The notes beneath the pieces were generated by a model. That model was given only the letters and a program-made list of their open reading frames with translations. It had not been told where the DNA came from and ran no database searches. DNA of 64,000 nt. Source: Janibacter sp. Soil728 (GTDB lineage: Bacteria; Actinomycetota; Actinomycetes; Actinomycetales; Dermatophilaceae). Shown here in pieces: positions 1-8,463 of the stretch; positions within the stretch are counted from its first letter, which is position 1; every line of letters begins with the position of its first letter. The stretch is taken from the NCBI RefSeq assembly GCF_001428305.1, contig NZ_LMRZ01000004.1, positions 510,446 through 574,445 on the forward strand, read 5' to 3'. The position numbers and the translations under genes are program-made.

Positions 1-904
1 GGGATGGCGTGGTTGAGCGTGCTGGGCCCGTTGCAGGATGTGGTCGGTGCGTTTGCGGCGTTGAAGAAGGCCGAGCAGTCCCGCTACGTCGCCACCGGTG
101 ACCCGGCCGTGGATGCGGCACGGGCGGCGGACGAGCGGGGGCGTGGGGCGTGGATGGTCGACACCGCCTTGGAGCTGATGTCTGGTCGGTCCGAAGGTCA
201 GGTGCAGCCGGTCGAGGTGGCTCTGGTGATGCGTGAGGAAGCGATCGTGCGCACCGGTGAAGGCCCCGACGACGATGCTGGCTCGGTGTTCTTCCGCAAC
301 GGCACGACCGGCGACTCTACCGATGCTGACGTTGCTGGTGACCGGGACGAGGTCGAGGTCCCGGGCTGGGGTGCGATGCCCGGCGCGATGGCTCGTGAGC
401 ATCTGCTGCGTCTGTGCGATGCCGACGTGGTTGCGCCGGTTGTGGACTGCACCTGGTGGGAGCGACCTGGTCGCGATGGACTCGAAGCGGCGGCTGTTCA
501 GCGGGGTGCTGCGCCAGTTGGTCGAGTTGCGTGACGCGACGTGCCGGGTGCCGTTCTGCGACGCGCCGATCCGCGACATCGACCACGTCAGCCCGCACGC
601 TGCTGGGGGTGGGACCTCGGCGGCCAATGCGTTGGGTGGGTGTCAGGGACACAACCTGGTCAAGGAAGCGCCCGGTTGGCGAGCAGAGGTCACCTCGACC
701 GGCCTGGATCCCGGCGGCGGCCCCCACGAAGTCACCCTCACGACACCGACCGGCAACGAGTACACCTGCACCGCACCACCGTTGCTGGGGCATGGACGTC
801 CACCCGCACCCGCACCCGCACCCGCCCGGGAGCGCCGGCGTCCATTCGACACCACGAGGTCACCGATCGAGGTGCACTTCGAGGGTCTGATCGACGCAGC
901 GTGA
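1..904 (+). pseudogene. DUF222/HNH endonuclease family protein, 5'-truncated by window edge and frameshifted
   Basis: The reading frame is open from base 1, so the true start lies upstream. The first frame carries the end of a DUF222 domain and runs to a stop at 532-534. The continuation lies in the next frame to the stop at 902-904 and has the HNH-like part: a CRVPFCDAP zinc-knuckle-like segment, an IDHV motif and a [10 protein letters not shown] tail. The family normally reads through as [14 protein letters not shown]. Here GAC GTG (427-429) should be followed by TGG TTG, so two bases of a GTGTGG run appear to be missing near 427-430. A (CACCCG)4 tract at 801-824 encodes a Pro-Ala linker. 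DUF222-HNH proteins are common, multicopy actinobacterial genes of unclear role. Sequencing error and programmed frameshifting remain possible; a decaying copy is most likely. Confidence 0.8.
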
Positions 905-913
905 TCTGTGTCG

Positions 914-1846
914 TCAGATCTGGTGTTGCCCGGTGCCACCCACCGCAAGCGGCGGCCCGGCGATGCCCTCGCGGTCGAAGGCCTCCTTCACCCGGCGCCG
1001 GATCTCGCGCTGGATGCCCCAGTTCTCGTTGGGGGTGCACGTGGCGAAGACACGCACCGTCACCGTGCCGGCCGTGATCGTCTCGACGCCGAGCACCGAA
1101 GGCGTCTCGCGCAATACCTCGCTCCAGTGCCCGTCGTCCTTCATGCGGGAGACGGCGGCGGTGATGATCCCGATGACTCGGTCGACGTCCTCCTTGTACG
1201 AGAAGGGCAGGTCCACCATCACTGTGGACCAGCCCTGGCTGCGGTTGCCGATCCGGATGATCTCGCCATTGCGCACATACCAGACGACTCCGTCGAGGTC
1301 GCGCAGCCGGGTGACCCGCAGCGTGACCTCTTCGACGGTGCCGACGGCCTCACCGGTGTCGATGAAGTCGCCCACGCCGTACTGGTCCTCGAGGATCATG
1401 AAGATCCCCGAGAGGTAGTCGCGCACGAGCGCCTGGGCACCGAACCCGAGCGCGACACCGCCGACCCCGGCGGATGCCAGCAGCGGTGCCAGCGGGATCC
1501 CGAGCAGCGCCAGCACCGTCAGCGTCGAGACGGTCGCGATGACGATCGTCGCGATGCTGCGCAGCAGCGAGCCCATCGTCAGGGTGCGCTGCCGGTACCG
1601 CTCGCTGGCGACGAGCGAGGGCTTGCCCTGGACGCGCTTGTGGTCACGCTTCTCCCGAGAGGCCTCGCTGCGGGCGATCGAGGCCTCGACGGCCTTGGTG
1701 ATCGCCCGGTGCGCGAGCCACCTGGCCACGACGGCCAGGACGATGGTGACGAGGATCTTCAGCGGCGCACCCAGGAGCCAGTCCGCCGCGGACTCCCACG
1801 TCAGGTCGACGGCCGCCGCACCGAGCTGGTTCAAGAAGGAAGTCAT
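914..1846 (-). CDS. Small-conductance mechanosensitive ion channel, MscS family
   Basis: Membrane channel expected to open under osmotic downshock and release solutes. From the ATG at 1846 it is 310 residues, within the range of minimal MscS proteins. Hydrophobic segments lie near residues 29-45 and 95-117. The Gly/Ala-rich pore helix (SAGVGGVALGFGAQALVRD, about 125-143) and the following LEDQYGVGDFI segment are the family's strongest signature. A mixed alpha/beta cytoplasmic domain fills the C-terminal half. A longer upstream reading frame is rejected because the MscS homology begins at this ATG. It is convergent with the broken HNH gene, with a 9-base gap, and lies downstream of pepN but behind a strong hairpin, so it probably has its own promoter. 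Confidence 0.92.
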   Translation of the reverse strand: MTSFLNQLGAAAVDLTWESAADWLLGAPLKILVTIVLAVVARWLAHRAITKAVEASIARSEASREKRDHKRVQGKPSLVASERYRQRTLTMGSLLRSIATIVIATVSTLTVLALLGIPLAPLLASAGVGGVALGFGAQALVRDYLSGIFMILEDQYGVGDFIDTGEAVGTVEEVTLRVTRLRDLDGVVWYVRNGEIIRIGNRSQGWSTVMVDLPFSYKEDVDRVIGIITAAVSRMKDDGHWSEVLRETPSVLGVETITAGTVTVRVFATCTPNENWGIQREIRRRVKEAFDREGIAGPPLAVGGTGQHQI

Positions 1847-1950
1847 CGCCGCAACGCTACCGTCGGCGCACTCGGCTGGCGTGACCGGTCGGGCGGGGGA
1901 CGAGGCGCGGCCGGCACTCTGCCCCGCCACGGTGCGCAGGGCCCCGACGT

Positions 1951-1987
1951 GACGGAGGGTGGGCAGCCGTGCCGCCCACCCTCCGTC
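1951..1987 (-). terminator. Hairpin terminator of pepN
   Basis: A perfect 14-bp stem (GACGGAGGGTGGGC at 1951-1964 with its complement at 1974-1987) and a 9-base loop start 13 bases past the pepN stop. No T-run follows. It separates pepN from the co-directional mscS-like gene. Confidence 0.7.
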
Positions 1988-2000
1988 GTGCCGTCCGTGA

Positions 2001-4553
2001 TCAGGCCTGCGCGTCACGCTCCTGAGCGGCAACTGCACGCGCGACGGCGTCCCGGCTCTCGGCGACGGTGCGCCGCAGACCCGCCGGGGCCTGCTCGTGC
2101 TCGTCGAGCCAGGTCTGGGTCGCGGCGAGCAGGTCGGGTCCGGCCAGAGCCATCGGGTAGAAGCCGATGACGATGCCCTCGGCGATGGCGTGCGTCCGTG
2201 AGGACCACACCTCCTCGAGGACGTCGTGGTACCGCTGGACGAAGGGGGTGAGCAGCGCCGGGTCGCTCGTCCGGCCGAAGCCCAGCCCGTGTGCGTCGAC
2301 GACCGAGTTGGGCGTCTCGGTGGAGACGACCCCCGCCTGCCAGGCGGCCTCCTTGGCCTCCGGCGTGGGGATGCTCGCGGCAGCGCGGGCGGCGCGCTCT
2401 CGACCAGTGGCGGTGTTGTCCCCCTTCGCCTCTGCGGCAACGGCGCCCGCGTCGACCTCACCGGCTGCTGCCAGGCCGGTGAGCAGTGTCCAGCGCATGT
2501 CGGTGTCGACGGCCAGGCCCTCGAGGGAGGCACTGCCGTCGAGCAGGCCGGCCACCAGGGACACGTCGTCGCCGGGGGCGATCAGGCCGGCGTGGCCGGT
2601 GACGAGCTGCAGCTGGGCGTCGCTGCCCGGGGCCGCCGCGCGGGCCAGCTCGGAGAGGTGCGTCACGACCTGCTGACGGACCTGCTCGCGGTGAGCAGGA
2701 GCACCATAGGTGAGCACCGCGGTCGAGATCTGACCGATGAGCGAGCGCAGCAGCACCGAGTCGGAGAGCCCGTCGAGCACCGGCAGGACCAGCTCGACAT
2801 AGGCGCGGGCGGCCATCTCGCCGTCGCGAGTCATGTCCCATGCGGAGGCGAGTGCCAGCGACGCCGGCAGGGACTCGGCGAAGGCCGTTGGGTGAGCCAG
2901 CAGCGTTGCGAGGGAACGCTCGTCGAGACGCAGCTTGGCGTAGCCCAGGTCGTCGTCGTTGAGCAGCAGCAGATCGGGCTGACGCTGACCCACGAGCTGC
3001 GGCAGGGGAGTGTGCTCGCCATCGACGTCGACCTCGATGCGCTCACGACGCTGCAGCGTGCCGTCCACAAGGTCGTAGAGACCGACCGCGAGACGGTGCG
3101 GACGCAGCGTCTCGAAGCCCTCGGCGAAGGTCTGCTCGATGACGGCGTCGACGTAGTGACCGCGGTCATCGACCTCGACCAGCGGGCGCAGGGTGTTGAC
3201 CCCGGCCGTCTCGAGCCACAGCGTGGACCAGGCGCGCAGGTCGCGACCCGAGGTCGCCTCGAGCTCGTCGAGCAGGTCGTCGAGGGTCGTGTTGCCCCAT
3301 GCGTGCTTGGCGAAGTAGGCGCGCAGCCCGTCACGGAAGGGCTCCCGGCCGACATAGGCCACGAGCTGCTTGATGACGGAGGCGCCCTTGGCATAGGTGA
3401 TGCCGTCGAAGTTGACCTCGACGTCGGCCAGGTCACGGATCGGCGCGACGATCGGGTGGGTCGAGCTGAGCTGGTCCTGACGGTAGGCCCAGGCCTTCTC
3501 GTGCGTGCAGAAGGTCGTCCAGGCGTCGGCCCACTCGGTGGCCTCGGCCTGGCAGGTGGTCGAGGCCCACTCGGCGAAGGACTCGTTGAGCCACAGGTCG
3601 TTCCACCACTTCATCGTCACGAGGTTGCCGAACCACATGTGCGCCAGCTCGTGCAGCACGGTGAGGGCGCGGCGCTCGACGAGCGCATCGGGCACCTTGG
3701 AGCGGAAGACGTACATCTCGTGGAAGGTCACGCACCCGGCATTCTCCATCGCGCCCATGTTGTACTCCGGCGTGAAGACCTGGTCGTACTTGGTGAAGGG
3801 GTACGCGCGGTCGAACTCCTCCTCGAAGAAGGCGAAGCCCGCCTTGGTGAGGGCGAAGAGGTTGTCGGCGTCGAGGTACTGCGTCAGCGACTTCCGGCAG
3901 AAGATGCCCAGGGGCACCTCCTTGTCCCGCGAGGTCAGGGAGTCGCGCACGACGTCGTACGGACCGGCCACGAGCGCGGTGATGTAGCTGCTCATCCGCT
4001 CGGTGGGGGCGAAGGCCCAGGTCGCCGCAGCATCGGTGCCCTCGACCGGTGTGGGCTCCGGAGTGGGGGAGTTGCCGATGACCTGCCAGTGCGCGGGCGC
4101 GGTGACGGTCAGGGTGAAGCTCGCCTTGAGGTCTGGCTGCTCGAAGACCGGGTACATCCGGCGGCTGTCGGGCACCTCGAACTGCGTGTAGAGGTAGACC
4201 TCGCCGTCGACCGGGTCGACGAAGCGGTGCAGGCCCTCGCCGGTGTTCATGTACCGACCCGTCGCGCGGATGGTCACCGTGTTGTCGTCGGCGAGTCCGT
4301 CGAGCTGGATGCGGTGGTCGGCGAAGATCGCCGCGGCATCGAGCTCGGTGCCGTTGAGCTCGACGGACTCCACGGACTCACCGATGAAGTCGACGAACGT
4401 GGCGCTTCCCCCCTTCGCCGCGAAGTGGATGGTGCTGGTCGTCGCGAAGGTCGTCTCCGACGTCGTCAGGTCCAGGGTGATCTCGTGGCTGTCGACGGTG
4501 ACGACGGCCGCCCTCGCGGCGGCCTCCTCACGGGTGAGGTTCTTGCCGGGCAC
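2001..4553 (-). CDS. pepN: Aminopeptidase N (M1 family zinc metallopeptidase)
   Basis: Removes N-terminal residues from peptides in the cytoplasm, recycling the products of Clp and proteasome degradation. It is 850 residues, the usual length of the actinobacterial enzyme. The substrate-anchoring GAMEN motif is at about 267-271. The zinc site HELAH is at 301-305 with the third ligand E324 in NESF, giving the canonical HExxH-x18-E spacing. The C-terminal third is the helical ERAP1-like domain. The start is GTG at 4553 (PGKNLTREEA, typical of the family) with AAGGAG seven bases upstream; the frame runs further upstream without homology. It is divergent from the DsbA-like gene across 72 bp. Confidence 0.96.
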   Translation of the reverse strand: MPGKNLTREEAAARAAVVTVDSHEITLDLTTSETTFATTSTIHFAAKGGSATFVDFIGESVESVELNGTELDAAAIFADHRIQLDGLADDNTVTIRATGRYMNTGEGLHRFVDPVDGEVYLYTQFEVPDSRRMYPVFEQPDLKASFTLTVTAPAHWQVIGNSPTPEPTPVEGTDAAATWAFAPTERMSSYITALVAGPYDVVRDSLTSRDKEVPLGIFCRKSLTQYLDADNLFALTKAGFAFFEEEFDRAYPFTKYDQVFTPEYNMGAMENAGCVTFHEMYVFRSKVPDALVERRALTVLHELAHMWFGNLVTMKWWNDLWLNESFAEWASTTCQAEATEWADAWTTFCTHEKAWAYRQDQLSSTHPIVAPIRDLADVEVNFDGITYAKGASVIKQLVAYVGREPFRDGLRAYFAKHAWGNTTLDDLLDELEATSGRDLRAWSTLWLETAGVNTLRPLVEVDDRGHYVDAVIEQTFAEGFETLRPHRLAVGLYDLVDGTLQRRERIEVDVDGEHTPLPQLVGQRQPDLLLLNDDDLGYAKLRLDERSLATLLAHPTAFAESLPASLALASAWDMTRDGEMAARAYVELVLPVLDGLSDSVLLRSLIGQISTAVLTYGAPAHREQVRQQVVTHLSELARAAAPGSDAQLQLVTGHAGLIAPGDDVSLVAGLLDGSASLEGLAVDTDMRWTLLTGLAAAGEVDAGAVAAEAKGDNTATGRERAARAAASIPTPEAKEAAWQAGVVSTETPNSVVDAHGLGFGRTSDPALLTPFVQRYHDVLEEVWSSRTHAIAEGIVIGFYPMALAGPDLLAATQTWLDEHEQAPAGLRRTVAESRDAVARAVAAQERDAQA

Positions 4554-4625
4554 GTGGTGCTCCTTCGCGATAGACGTTTTCGTCACTCTGTCACAGCCCA
4601 CGGACACGTCTGAGACGATTGGGCC

Positions 4626-5231
4626 ATGACGTCTACTCCCGTTGAGATGTGGTTCGACCCGCTGTGCCCCTGGGCCTGGATGACCAGCCGCTGGCTGATG
4701 GAGGTCGAGAAGGTCCGCGACATCGAGGTCACCTGGTCGCAGATGAGCCTGTCCGTCCTCAACGAAGGGCGGGACCTCCCCGACGAGTACCTCGATCTGA
4801 TGCAGCGCGGCTGGACCCCCGTGCGGGTCATCGCCGCGGCGCGCAAGGCACACGGTGACGAGGTCACCAAGCCGCTCTACGACGCGATCGGTACGCGCAT
4901 CCACCTGGAGGGCGAGAAGGACTTCCGCGCCGTGACCGCGGCCGCGCTCGCCGAGGCCGGCCTGCCGGCCGAGCTCATCGAGGCAACGGACACCGACGAG
5001 CACGACGCCTTCCTGCGTGAGAGCCACGACCGAGCCATCGATCTCGTCGGCGACGACGTGGGTACCCCCGTGATCTCCGTGGAGGGCATCGCCTTCTTCG
5101 GTCCCGTCGTCTCCCCGGCCCCGAAGGGGGAGGCCGCCGGTCGCCTCTTCGACGGCTGCGTCCTCGTCGCCGGCACGGACGGATTCTTCGAGCTCAAGCG
5201 CACTCGCACCCGCGACCCGATCTTCGACTGA
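4626..5231 (+). CDS. DsbA-family mycothiol-dependent nitroreductase-like protein
   Basis: A 201-residue thioredoxin-fold protein of the DsbA/2-hydroxychromene-2-carboxylate isomerase type, matching the actinobacterial group that includes the mycothiol-dependent nitroreductase Rv2466c. The active-site region DPLCPWAWMTSRW (residues 11-23) keeps the first cysteine of the CPWC motif, but Ala replaces the second, so a monothiol mechanism with mycothiol as partner is more likely than dithiol exchange. A cis-Pro segment (VGTPVISV) lies near residue 142. There is no signal peptide, so it is cytoplasmic. It is followed after 17 bases by rpiB and probably shares its transcript. The family is certain; the physiological substrate is not known from sequence. 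Confidence 0.88.
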   Translation: MTSTPVEMWFDPLCPWAWMTSRWLMEVEKVRDIEVTWSQMSLSVLNEGRDLPDEYLDLMQRGWTPVRVIAAARKAHGDEVTKPLYDAIGTRIHLEGEKDFRAVTAAALAEAGLPAELIEATDTDEHDAFLRESHDRAIDLVGDDVGTPVISVEGIAFFGPVVSPAPKGEAAGRLFDGCVLVAGTDGFFELKRTRTRDPIFD

Positions 5232-5248
5232 GAGAGAGCACAGACCAC

Positions 5249-5716
5249 ATGCGCGTCCACATCGGTGGCGACCACGCCGCCTTCGAGCTCCACCAGGAGC
5301 TGCTGACCTTCCTCGCCGACGAGGGCCACGAGGTCACCGACCATGGCCCCTTCGAGTACGACGCCGTCGACGACTACCCGGTCTTCGTCATCCGCACCGC
5401 CCAGGCGGTCGCGGCCGACCCGGGTAGCCGCGGCATCGTCCTCGGAGGGTCCGGCAACGGCGAGCAGATGGCGGCCAACAAGGTCGCCGGGATCCGAGCA
5501 GCCCTGTGCTACAACGCTGATCTGGCCAAGCTTGCCCGCGAGCACAACGACGCCCAGGTCCTGTCCATGGGCGGACGCATGCAGCCCGTCGAGGAGTCCA
5601 AGGAGATGGTGCGGGTCTTCCTCGCCACCGACTTCACCGGCGAGGAGCGTCACCAGCGCCGGATCGACATGGTCAGCGCCTTCGAGGCGGACGGTACGGT
5701 CCCGCCGCTGCCCTGA
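5249..5716 (+). CDS. rpiB: Ribose-5-phosphate isomerase B
   Basis: Interconverts ribose-5-phosphate and ribulose-5-phosphate in the non-oxidative pentose phosphate pathway. It is 155 residues. The phosphate-binding GGDHAAFELHQEL near residue 6 and the LGGSGNGEQMAANK loop near residue 69 identify the LacA/RpiB family. The glutamate in GNGEQ, in place of the cysteine of E. coli-type RpiB, is the known mycobacterial-type catalytic base, so the missing cysteine is not a defect. GAGAGAG precedes the ATG. A strong terminator follows, closing a two-gene unit with the nitroreductase-like gene. Confidence 0.95.
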   Translation: MRVHIGGDHAAFELHQELLTFLADEGHEVTDHGPFEYDAVDDYPVFVIRTAQAVAADPGSRGIVLGGSGNGEQMAANKVAGIRAALCYNADLAKLAREHNDAQVLSMGGRMQPVEESKEMVRVFLATDFTGEERHQRRIDMVSAFEADGTVPPLP

Positions 5717-5757
5717 GCGGGTACCGGCAAGTAACCAAAAGCCGGATCAATACCACC

Positions 5758-5793
5758 GAGAGACCCGCCGTGAGGGAGTACGGCGGGTCTCTC
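5758..5793 (+). terminator. Rho-independent terminator after rpiB
   Basis: A perfect 13-bp stem (GAGAGACCCGCCG at 5758-5770 and CGGCGGGTCTCTC at 5781-5793) with a 10-base loop and a short T-tract (TTT) directly after it, 41 bases downstream of the rpiB stop. Confidence 0.9.
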
Positions 5794-5888
5794 TTTCGTT
5801 ACAACCCTTCCCCCACGGGCGAATTGGTGCTTATGGTGCGGCTACGTCACCACACGGTGACGGTGACGACGGACCGGGGAGATCGAGC

Positions 5889-6974
5889 TTGTCAGCCATC
5901 CTGCCCAGCCGGTTCCCCTCGTGGGCCGAGCGACGCTGGTTGCCGCGGACCCTTCCCGTCGTCGAGGGCCTGCCTCTCCTGGTCATCGTGCTCGTGGCCA
6001 CTGTCGCCATCACCTCCGCCCACCACGCGTGGCCCCTGAGCGTCCCGCTCGTGGCGCTCATCCCTCCGTGCCTCGTGGTGACCATGCTGTGCCCCATCCG
6101 CGAGGTGTGGGTCGTCTTCGGGCTCGTCCTGTCCTATGTGGCCTTTGTCGCGCTGACCTCGAGCGACGGGATCGCCCGGCAGCTGCCGCTCCTGGTCTCG
6201 ATGGGGCTCATGTACGCGCTGGCGGCCTCGCGCGCCCGACACGGTGCCGCAGCCTTCGCGGGCAACCGGATGCTGGGCGACCTGCGCACCCGGCTGCTCA
6301 AGATGGGTGAGATCCCGACACTGCCGACCGGGTGGCACGCGGAGCGGTCCTTCGCCACGGCCCACGGCAATGCCTTCGCCGGGGACTTCAACGTCACCTC
6401 CCGCAGTCGCTGCGGCCGCACCCTCGAGATGGTGCTCGCCGATGTCAGCGGCAAGGGGCAGGAGGCGGGCACCCGCGCGCTCGTGCTGGCCGGGGCGATC
6501 GGTGGCGTCATCGGGTCGACCGAGCCGGAGCAGGTGCTCCCGATGGCCAACGACTTCCTCGAGCGCGACGGCTGGGACGAGGGCTTCGCCACCGCGGTCC
6601 ACGTCTGCCTCGACATGACCACGGGGGAGGCCGCCGTCTCCTCGGCCGGTCACCCGCCGGCCATGCACTACGACGCGGGCTGCGGTCGCTGGTCGGCTCT
6701 GGACGAGGTCCGTGGCCCCGCCCTCGGCTTCGTCGCCGGCGCCGCCTACCCCACGGCTCGCACGGTGCTGCACCGCGGCGATGCGCTGCTCATCTACACG
6801 GACGGCATCATCGAGTCCCGAGCCCGTGACCTCGACGACGGGATCGACTGGATGCTCGGGGAGGCCGAGTCCCGCGTCTCGCAGGGTTTCTCCGGGTTGG
6901 TCAAGCGCCTGGTGGCCGGCGGACGAGCCGGTGACGGGGACGATCGCGCGGCCGTCCTCATCTGGCGCGACTGA
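5889..6974 (+). CDS. Membrane-anchored PP2C/SpoIIE-type serine phosphatase (RsbU-like)
   Basis: Probable protein serine/threonine phosphatase acting on an anti-sigma-factor antagonist, by family analogy with SpoIIE/RsbU. From TTG 5889 it is 361 residues. The start is chosen because GGGGAG lies seven bases upstream and hydrophobic coding begins there. Residues about 20-110 form four or so membrane segments. The C-terminal domain has the PP2C metal-binding blocks: GDFNV, LADVSGKGQEA, ATAVHVCLDMTTGE, SAGHPPAM, and IYTDGIIE with DDRAAVLI near the end. No partner STAS or anti-sigma gene is next to it, so its target is unknown. It stands between the rpiB terminator and trmB. Confidence 0.85.
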   Translation: MSAILPSRFPSWAERRWLPRTLPVVEGLPLLVIVLVATVAITSAHHAWPLSVPLVALIPPCLVVTMLCPIREVWVVFGLVLSYVAFVALTSSDGIARQLPLLVSMGLMYALAASRARHGAAAFAGNRMLGDLRTRLLKMGEIPTLPTGWHAERSFATAHGNAFAGDFNVTSRSRCGRTLEMVLADVSGKGQEAGTRALVLAGAIGGVIGSTEPEQVLPMANDFLERDGWDEGFATAVHVCLDMTTGEAAVSSAGHPPAMHYDAGCGRWSALDEVRGPALGFVAGAAYPTARTVLHRGDALLIYTDGIIESRARDLDDGIDWMLGEAESRVSQGFSGLVKRLVAGGRAGDGDDRAAVLIWRD

Positions 6975-7006
6975 GGCACGAGCAGGGTCGCCGTATCCTG
7001 TCGGCC

Positions 7007-7729
7007 GTGAGCACCTCCGAGCCTGACCCGCACAAGCAGCCCCTGAACGACACCCCCCTGACCGCTGACGGTCGCCGTCACCGGGCGACCGTGCGCACCT
7101 TCACCCCGCGCTGGCGCAACTCTCCTCGTGTCGACGAGCTGATGGAGCGGTTGCTGCCCCGCTACGGCGTGCCGACGACCCGACTGGACCCCGCAGCGCT
7201 CTTCGGCTCCGACGTGCCGGTCGTCCTCGAGATCGGTTCCGGCTACGGGGAGTCCGCCATCGCCTACGCGCGCGAGCACCCGGATCACGGCATCATCGCC
7301 GCGGAGGTGCACGTGCCGGGAGTCGCCACCCTGATGGCCAAGGCCGAGGGACAGGGTCTGGACAACCTGCGCACCCACCGCGGCGATGCCATCGAGTACC
7401 TCCTCGAGTGCGTCGGACCGGACCAGCTCGAGGCGGTCCACCTCTTCTTCCCCGACCCGTGGCCCAAGGTCAAGCACGCCAAGCGGCGCTTCGTCCAGCA
7501 GGACACCCTCGACATGCTCCTGGAGCGGTTGCGTCCCGGCGGCCACCTGCTCATCGCGACCGACCACGCGGCCTATGCGGGCCACGTGCGCAGTCAGCTG
7601 GCCCAGCACCCGCGCGTCGCGGTGGTGGAGGGCGAGCGGCCCGCGTGGCGTCCGAGCGCCGGCTTCGAGGACAAGGGCAAGGCCGTCGGTCGAGAGATCC
7701 ACGAGTTCCGGGTCACCGAGAAGGCCTGA
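7007..7729 (+). CDS. trmB: tRNA (guanine-N7)-methyltransferase
   Basis: Makes m7G at position 46 in the variable loop of tRNAs using S-adenosylmethionine. It is 240 residues. The SAM-binding motif I is LEIGSGYGES (residues 73-82), and the hallmark FFPDPWPKVKHAKRR segment is near residue 146, followed by DTLDMLLERLRPGGHLLIATDH. The start is GTG 7007. About 40 N-terminal residues before the core are variable in the family. It lies 32 bases after the phosphatase gene in the same direction and may be co-transcribed. Confidence 0.95.
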   Translation: MSTSEPDPHKQPLNDTPLTADGRRHRATVRTFTPRWRNSPRVDELMERLLPRYGVPTTRLDPAALFGSDVPVVLEIGSGYGESAIAYAREHPDHGIIAAEVHVPGVATLMAKAEGQGLDNLRTHRGDAIEYLLECVGPDQLEAVHLFFPDPWPKVKHAKRRFVQQDTLDMLLERLRPGGHLLIATDHAAYAGHVRSQLAQHPRVAVVEGERPAWRPSAGFEDKGKAVGREIHEFRVTEKA

Positions 7730-7765
7730 CCCCGACCTCGTGACACTCCCGACCGACGGCGGTGC

Positions 7766-8341
7766 TCACCACCGGTGCGCGACGTCGATGACGAGGCGTG
7801 AGTGGTCTCCGGGGCCGGCGAGTGCGAAGGCGCGCATCGGCAGCCGGGCACGCACGCCCAGACCGATCGTGCTCTGACCCTCGAAGCTGCCCGCCCACGC
7901 CACCTGGCGGAAGGTTGCGTAGCCCGCGGTGTTGGTGAGCTCTCGACTGTTGGCCGGCCGGTAGGTGGCCCGACCCGCGGAGTCGTAGGCGGGGACCCGC
8001 ACGATGATCTGCACATCGGCGGCTCCTCGCAGGGGCACGGCGATGCCGCTGCCGTCCTGACGGACGGTGCTGACGTACCGCACGTCGTACTTGAGCCCGT
8101 GCGTCGCGTCGTCGACGTCGAGGACGAGCCGGTCGAAGCACGCGTGGCGACCCGACCTCACGTTCTCGAGGTGTCCCGAGCTGTAGCCCGAGCTGGTGTA
8201 GTCAGGCGTGGACCCCCACGTGATCCCGCAGTAGGGCGTGGCCGTGGCGGCCGGTGCCGCGGCCGGTGCGCCGAGCAGCAGGGCCCCGGCAGCAGCGACG
8301 GTACCGATGCCGGCCCGTCCCCAGATCCGATTGGTCTTCAT
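7766..8341 (-). CDS. Secreted AMIN-like domain protein
   Basis: A 191-residue exported protein. A signal peptide (MKTNRIWGRAG then a hydrophobic Ala/Gly-rich core ending near APAAAPAATA) spans about residues 1-34. The mature part has the features of actinobacterial AMIN-like proteins: FDRLVLDVDD, VRYV, a predicted small beta-barrel, FRQVAWAGSFEGQSTIGLGV and a final SRLVIDVAHRW. Its function is unknown; AMIN-type folds often bind cell-wall glycans or envelope proteins. The start at 8341 has GGAGGG ten bases upstream; a longer in-frame start at 8395 lacks this. A Crp/GlxR-type site lies 40 bases upstream of the start, suggesting cAMP-linked control. Confidence 0.8.
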   Translation of the reverse strand: MKTNRIWGRAGIGTVAAAGALLLGAPAAAPAATATPYCGITWGSTPDYTSSGYSSGHLENVRSGRHACFDRLVLDVDDATHGLKYDVRYVSTVRQDGSGIAVPLRGAADVQIIVRVPAYDSAGRATYRPANSRELTNTAGYATFRQVAWAGSFEGQSTIGLGVRARLPMRAFALAGPGDHSRLVIDVAHRW

Positions 8342-8380
8342 GATGTCGTTCCCTCCGTGCCGGGCCTGCGCCCGATGCGA

Positions 8381-8396
8381 TGTGACCTGTTTCACA
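8381..8396. promoter_or_regulatory. Crp/GlxR-type operator upstream of the AMIN-like gene
   Basis: TGTGACCTGTTTCACA is an exact TGTGA-N6-TCACA palindrome, the consensus of Crp-family regulators including actinobacterial GlxR/Crp. It lies 40-55 bases upstream of the ATG at 8341, a position suiting repression or class II activation of that minus-strand gene. Confidence 0.65.
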
Positions 8397-8463
8397 TCTC
8401 ACGGGTTCAGACGCGCGAAGGGGGACCCGGGTTGCGTCGTTCGGCGGTCGAGTGCAGCTCGTC

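Noticed and set aside
2226-4613. 795-codon plus-strand frame opposite pepN
   Set aside because: Shadow frame; the minus strand encodes PepN with intact zinc motifs.
5450-5500. RpiB missing the catalytic cysteine
   Set aside because: The GNGEQ glutamate replaces it in the known mycobacterial-type enzymes.
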